64,000 nt of DNA from Cobetia amphilecti (GTDB taxonomy: Bacteria > Pseudomonadota > Gammaproteobacteria > Pseudomonadales > Halomonadaceae): contig NZ_CP084115.1 in NCBI RefSeq assembly GCF_020217465.1, positions 186,001 through 250,000 of the forward strand, given 5' to 3'. The notes beneath the pieces are model-generated. The model saw nothing but the letters and a program-made list of their open reading frames with translations, made no database searches and was not told the DNA's origin. Shown here one piece after another: positions 61,366 to 64,000 of this stretch (the stretch's first letter is position 1; every line of letters starts with the position of its first letter). The translations under genes were made by a program, and so were the position numbers.

Positions 61366-62451
61366 TCAGTGCGAGGTGGGCTCGTCCGGGTGCATCGCCA
61401 GCCAGCTCAGGCGCTTGCGATAGATGGTGGAGGGGGCGATCTCCAGTATCGCCGCAGCGCGGGGGATACTGCCATCACAGGCGCTGATGACGCTCTCGAT
61501 CGCCTCGCGTTCGACCATCCACAACGGGCGCAACGTGGTCTCGCTGCCCTCCGGCGCGCTGTGGCTGACCGACGGGCGATGCGCCGTGCTGGAGGGCAGG
61601 TCCAGCATGTCGGCCGTCAGCACCTCACCATCGTTGAGGATGATGGCGCGCCGCAGCGTGTTTTCCAGCTCCCGCACATTGCCGGGCCAGTCATGGGCCA
61701 GCAACTGACGCTCGGCGCATGCACTGAGTCGTGTGAAGCGCTTGCCCTCGTGGCCTGCCATGCGCCCCAACAGCCCGGTGGCGATTTCCAGGATATCCTG
61801 ACCGCGCTCGCGCAGCGGCGGCACCTTCAGCGGGATGACGTGCAGACGATAGAAGAGGTCTTCCCGGAAGCGGTGAGTATCGACCAGTACCCGCGGGTTC
61901 TGATGCGTGGCGCACACGATGCGGCAATTGACCTCTACCGTGCGCGTGGCACCCACCGGCATTACCTGTCCTGTCTGCAGGAAGCGCAGCAGCTTGCTCT
62001 GCAAGGGTAGCGGCAGCTCCGCGATCTCATCGAGAAACAGCGTCCCCCCATCTGCCGCCACGGCGAGCCCCTGCTGGGCGCTCACGGCCCCCGTGAAAGC
62101 CCCGCGCACATGTCCGAACAATTGCGACTCCAGCAGCTCTGCCGGAATGGCGGCACAATTGACGGCGATGAACGGGCCGTCACGTACCGGGCTATGGCGG
62201 TGAATGGCAGTGGCACACAATTCCTTGCCGCTGCCGCTTTCGCCGGTGATGAAGATGGGAGCGTCCGAGTGGGCGACCTGGATGAGAGTGCGATAGAGCG
62301 TCTGCATGGCCGATGAGTCTCCGATAAACTCCCCAAAACCGCGAGGTCGCTTTACCGGTAGTTCCCTTACCCGCGAGGTAGTGGAGATATCGTCAGCCAG
62401 ATTCAATGCAGTAGCCGATGATGCAGCCTGATGAGCTTTCAGTGCGGTCAT
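61366..62451 (-). CDS. Sigma-54-dependent activator without receiver domain
   Basis: 361 aa. A short N-terminus of about 40 residues with no sensor or receiver fold leads into an AAA+ domain: Walker A GESGSGKE (70-77), GAFTGA (117-122), Walker B LFLDE (138-142) and FREDLFYRLHV. The C-terminus has a Fis-type helix-turn-helix (IPRAAAILEIAPSTIYRKRL). Without a regulatory domain it may be constitutively active or controlled by a partner protein. It lies downstream of, and on the same strand as, the two secreted-protein genes, so they may be targets. AAGGGA is upstream of ATG 62451; the longer frame to 62643 is not family-like. Confidence 0.88.
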   Translation of the reverse strand: MTALKAHQAASSATALNLADDISTTSRVRELPVKRPRGFGEFIGDSSAMQTLYRTLIQVAHSDAPIFITGESGSGKELCATAIHRHSPVRDGPFIAVNCAAIPAELLESQLFGHVRGAFTGAVSAQQGLAVAADGGTLFLDEIAELPLPLQSKLLRFLQTGQVMPVGATRTVEVNCRIVCATHQNPRVLVDTHRFREDLFYRLHVIPLKVPPLRERGQDILEIATGLLGRMAGHEGKRFTRLSACAERQLLAHDWPGNVRELENTLRRAIILNDGEVLTADMLDLPSSTAHRPSVSHSAPEGSETTLRPLWMVEREAIESVISACDGSIPRAAAILEIAPSTIYRKRLSWLAMHPDEPTSH

Positions 62452-62797
62452 GAGTGTTGTTCCCTTGCTGCTGGTCTTTCTGCATTGCCTGCGCTTCGTG
62501 CGAGCGGGCTGCGAAAGAATAATTGTCGGGCTGCTTCTGGTGACAGCCTCACCGGAGAGTCTGGATTCTCCAGCGTTGAGTGTTCGTCTTGGGGGTTTAT
62601 CGAGTACCCATATAGAGGTTAATGACTTGTGCGAGATGATCATGGCGGTTTTTAGTGCGTTTTTTCCGCTCCCCCTGAGTGGCAGACTTCTCAGTCTCGA
62701 CGCTCGCCTGGCTAACCAACTCTCTACTCACGCTGAAAGGGTGAGTTCTGGTATCTGACGGTCTGTCTTCCCGCGGATGACTGTCCCGAGCAGTGCA
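62452..62797 (-). other. Intergenic region upstream of the sigma-54 activator
   Basis: 346 bases without a credible gene. A possible minus-strand -10 TATATG lies near 62607, and a short inverted repeat ACTCAC/GTGAGT near 62730. Nothing certain. Confidence 0.4.
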
Positions 62798-63181
62798 TCA
62801 CTGGGCGTCTTCCTCTTCATCTTCGTTGTTGTGGGTAATGGTAAAGTCAGTCGACGACGTCTGAGAGCTGCCATCCGCGGATTGATCCGCAGTGCTGTCG
62901 ATGGTGCCGGTGGAACCATCACTCAGTGTCTGTTCGATCTGTTGCCAGTTGCCGATCGAGGTACTGCTGCCGGTATTGAGGGTGTATTCCCCGATATTGG
63001 TATCGGACCCTTCCCCCAGGCTGCCGGCCTTCTTGCTCTCGTAGAGAATCAGGGCGGATTCGGCGCTACGTGCCGGAAAGTCGTAGGGGAAGGGGCCCAT
63101 CAACGAGTTGGCGCTGGCGCTACCGGCCAGCAGGAACCCCGCGCCCACGACTCCCAGGCTGATACGTGTGAAAGCATTCAT
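62798..63181 (-). CDS. Small secreted acidic protein, unknown function
   Basis: 127 aa. A clear Sec signal peptide (ISLGVVGAGFLLAGSASA, cleavage near residue 24) precedes a mature region rich in Ser, Thr, Gly, Asp and ending in NEDEEEDAQ. GSLGEGSDTNIGEYTLNTG in the middle recalls low-complexity surface proteins. I do not recognise a family. AAAGGAG precedes the ATG. It follows the repeat protein by 116 bases with a hairpin in between, so the two are probably co-transcribed. Confidence 0.75.
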   Translation of the reverse strand: MNAFTRISLGVVGAGFLLAGSASANSLMGPFPYDFPARSAESALILYESKKAGSLGEGSDTNIGEYTLNTGSSTSIGNWQQIEQTLSDGSTGTIDSTADQSADGSSQTSSTDFTITHNNEDEEEDAQ

Positions 63182-63252
63182 GTCTTGCTCCTTTCGGTCT
63201 GTGAAAGATGCAGTGTCTGATGCGTGAGACGTCTGATGTCAGCAGGTGCTGA

Positions 63253-63280
63253 AACACACGCGGGTTGCCCCGCGTGTGTT
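63253..63280 (-). terminator. Intercistronic hairpin after the repeat-protein gene
   Basis: A 12-bp perfect stem AACACACGCGGG/CCCGCGTGTGTT with a 4-base loop and a short T-run on the minus strand. It may act as a partial terminator that lowers expression of the small secreted protein relative to the repeat protein. Confidence 0.6.
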
Positions 63281-63297
63281 GGTTGCCTGCAGAGGGG

Positions 63298-64000
63298 TTA
63301 CGGAGTCACGGGGCCGACGCTGATGGACATGTTGTTACCCACGGAGGTCGCGGCATTATTGATGACCGGGCCTTCGAAGCTGCCTGTCGGCGGCAGATCC
63401 AGCGTGATGTTGCTGACTTTGGCAGTCGAGCTGATGTTGGCGAAGCTCATCTGGGTATTGTCGGCAATCAGGGCGCTATCGATATCAGTGCTATCCAGAG
63501 TGACCGACATATTGTTGCCTACGGAGGTCGCGGCATTGTCCACGCTCAGGTTGAGAATGTTGTCGACCTTGGCCAATGATTCGACTTCAGCAGTGCCCGG
63601 GTAGAAGAAATAGCCACCAGAACCCGCCAAGAACTGCTCATTGTGTAGGTTGACCATGGCATCACTATCCACCGAGACATTGTTGCCCACCGAAGTAGCG
63701 GCATTCTCAAGCGACTCTAGGCGAGTAATGTCAGGATTAGGCGTGGAGCCGGCATAGCTGATATAGACATCGACATCAGCGTTAGCGTTTGCAACTGCAT
63801 CTGCACTCGCATTGGCTGCTGAATGATGATTCCAGCTGTGTGCATTCGCAGCGGATGACGCGCTGCTGCCTGCACTGAGGCTATCAACTAGTTCGATGGA
63901 AGGGTCACCTGCTTCACCTGCACCGTAGCTGACATCACTGACGATGGCTTCGGAGCTGACGTCACCGATCTGCTTTTGCAGACTTTCGACCATCACCAGG
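63298..64000 (-). CDS. Repeat protein with NAATSVGNN motifs (5' end cut by window)
   Basis: At least 234 residues; the frame is open to the last base, and an ATG at 63993 could be an internal methionine or the start. The motif NAATSVGNN[MV]S occurs three times, spaced 56 and 60 residues apart, and each is followed by alternating polar/hydrophobic residues (SVTLDSTDID). A segment of Ala, Asn and Ser (ANASADAVANANADVDV) precedes them. The composition suits a secreted beta-rich fibre or adhesin, similar in style to curli or Fap subunits, but no known family is recognised. Confidence 0.7.
   Translation of the reverse strand, partial: LVMVESLQKQIGDVSSEAIVSDVSYGAGEAGDPSIELVDSLSAGSSASSAANAHSWNHHSAANASADAVANANADVDVYISYAGSTPNPDITRLESLENAATSVGNNVSVDSDAMVNLHNEQFLAGSGGYFFYPGTAEVESLAKVDNILNLSVDNAATSVGNNMSVTLDSTDIDSALIADNTQMSFANISSTAKVSNITLDLPPTGSFEGPVINNAATSVGNNMSISVGPVTP
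63326..63716 (-). repeat. Three coding repeats in the right-edge gene
   Basis: Blocks of about 35 bases at 63326-63360, 63506-63540 and 63676-63709 are nearly identical (GTTGTTnCC.ACGGAGGTCGCGGCATT and variants, shown in parts). The distances are 180 and 168 bases, so the reading frame is kept. Confidence 0.85.

Noticed and set aside
63326..63716. CRISPR-like or insertion-sequence repeats at the right edge
   Set aside because: Only three copies, in frame and inside an open reading frame, spaced 168-180 bases, so they are protein repeats.

Overview
The window is a core-chromosome segment of a gammaproteobacterium, most likely a Halomonadaceae member close to Cobetia. The grounds are the character of the 16S rRNA at 34787-36327, the high GC content, and a Pseudomonas/Halomonas-type gene order throughout. 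No phage, transposase or CRISPR array was seen.

Layout: 1-9439 is the secG/tRNA-Leu/tRNA-fMet block followed by the translation operon rimP-nusA-infB-rbfA-truB-rpsO-pnp. A thiolase faces it. From 19738 down to 11095 the minus strand carries dksA-gluQRS-(cbrB-like regulator)-pcnB-folK-panB-panC-panD, the same order as in Pseudomonas but with cbrA missing. Between the cbrB-like gene and pcnB, where Pseudomonas has the small RNA crcZ, there is about 1.1 kb without a credible protein gene. It holds a sigma-54 promoter, nine A-rich AANAANAA clusters on the minus strand and a strong terminator. I read this as a CrcZ-like Hfq/Crc decoy RNA. Its presumed activator has a degenerate receiver domain, which fits the lost kinase. 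This is the most interesting part of the window.

20014-34208 holds an aminotransferase and sfsA, a Rieske protein, a Tat-exported ChaN-like protein, a thioesterase, yggS-proC-yggT-metX-metW, the twitching ATPases pilT-pilU, anmK and tyrS. 34476-39759 is a complete rRNA operon (tandem promoters, boxA, 16S, 23S, 5S, terminator) with no tRNA gene in its 16S-23S spacer. 39940-52444 carries a yaeR-like VOC protein, hisC, an Old Yellow Enzyme, an NlpE-like lipoprotein, radA, a DUF1415 gene, a SulP transporter, mnmH, an amidotransferase-like protein without its catalytic cysteine, an alkyltransferase-like gene, yjaG and a CHAD protein.

52553-60618 carries hisB-hisH-hisA-hisF on the minus strand, a divergent PanZ-like acetyltransferase, asmA, mutY and yggX. 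60723-61234 is a tRNA array Phe-Gln-Thr-Phe-Gln in which the Phe-Gln pair is duplicated. The right edge holds a receiver-less sigma-54 activator, a small secreted protein and a truncated repeat protein (NAATSVGNN motif, three copies). These three may form a surface-fibre or adhesin locus that continues beyond the window.

Links between regions: PanB, PanC and PanD make pantothenate, and the PanZ-like protein may affect PanD maturation. HisC is about 11 kb from the other his genes. CbrB, CrcZ and Hfq would form a carbon-source control circuit acting on mRNAs that are mostly outside this window.
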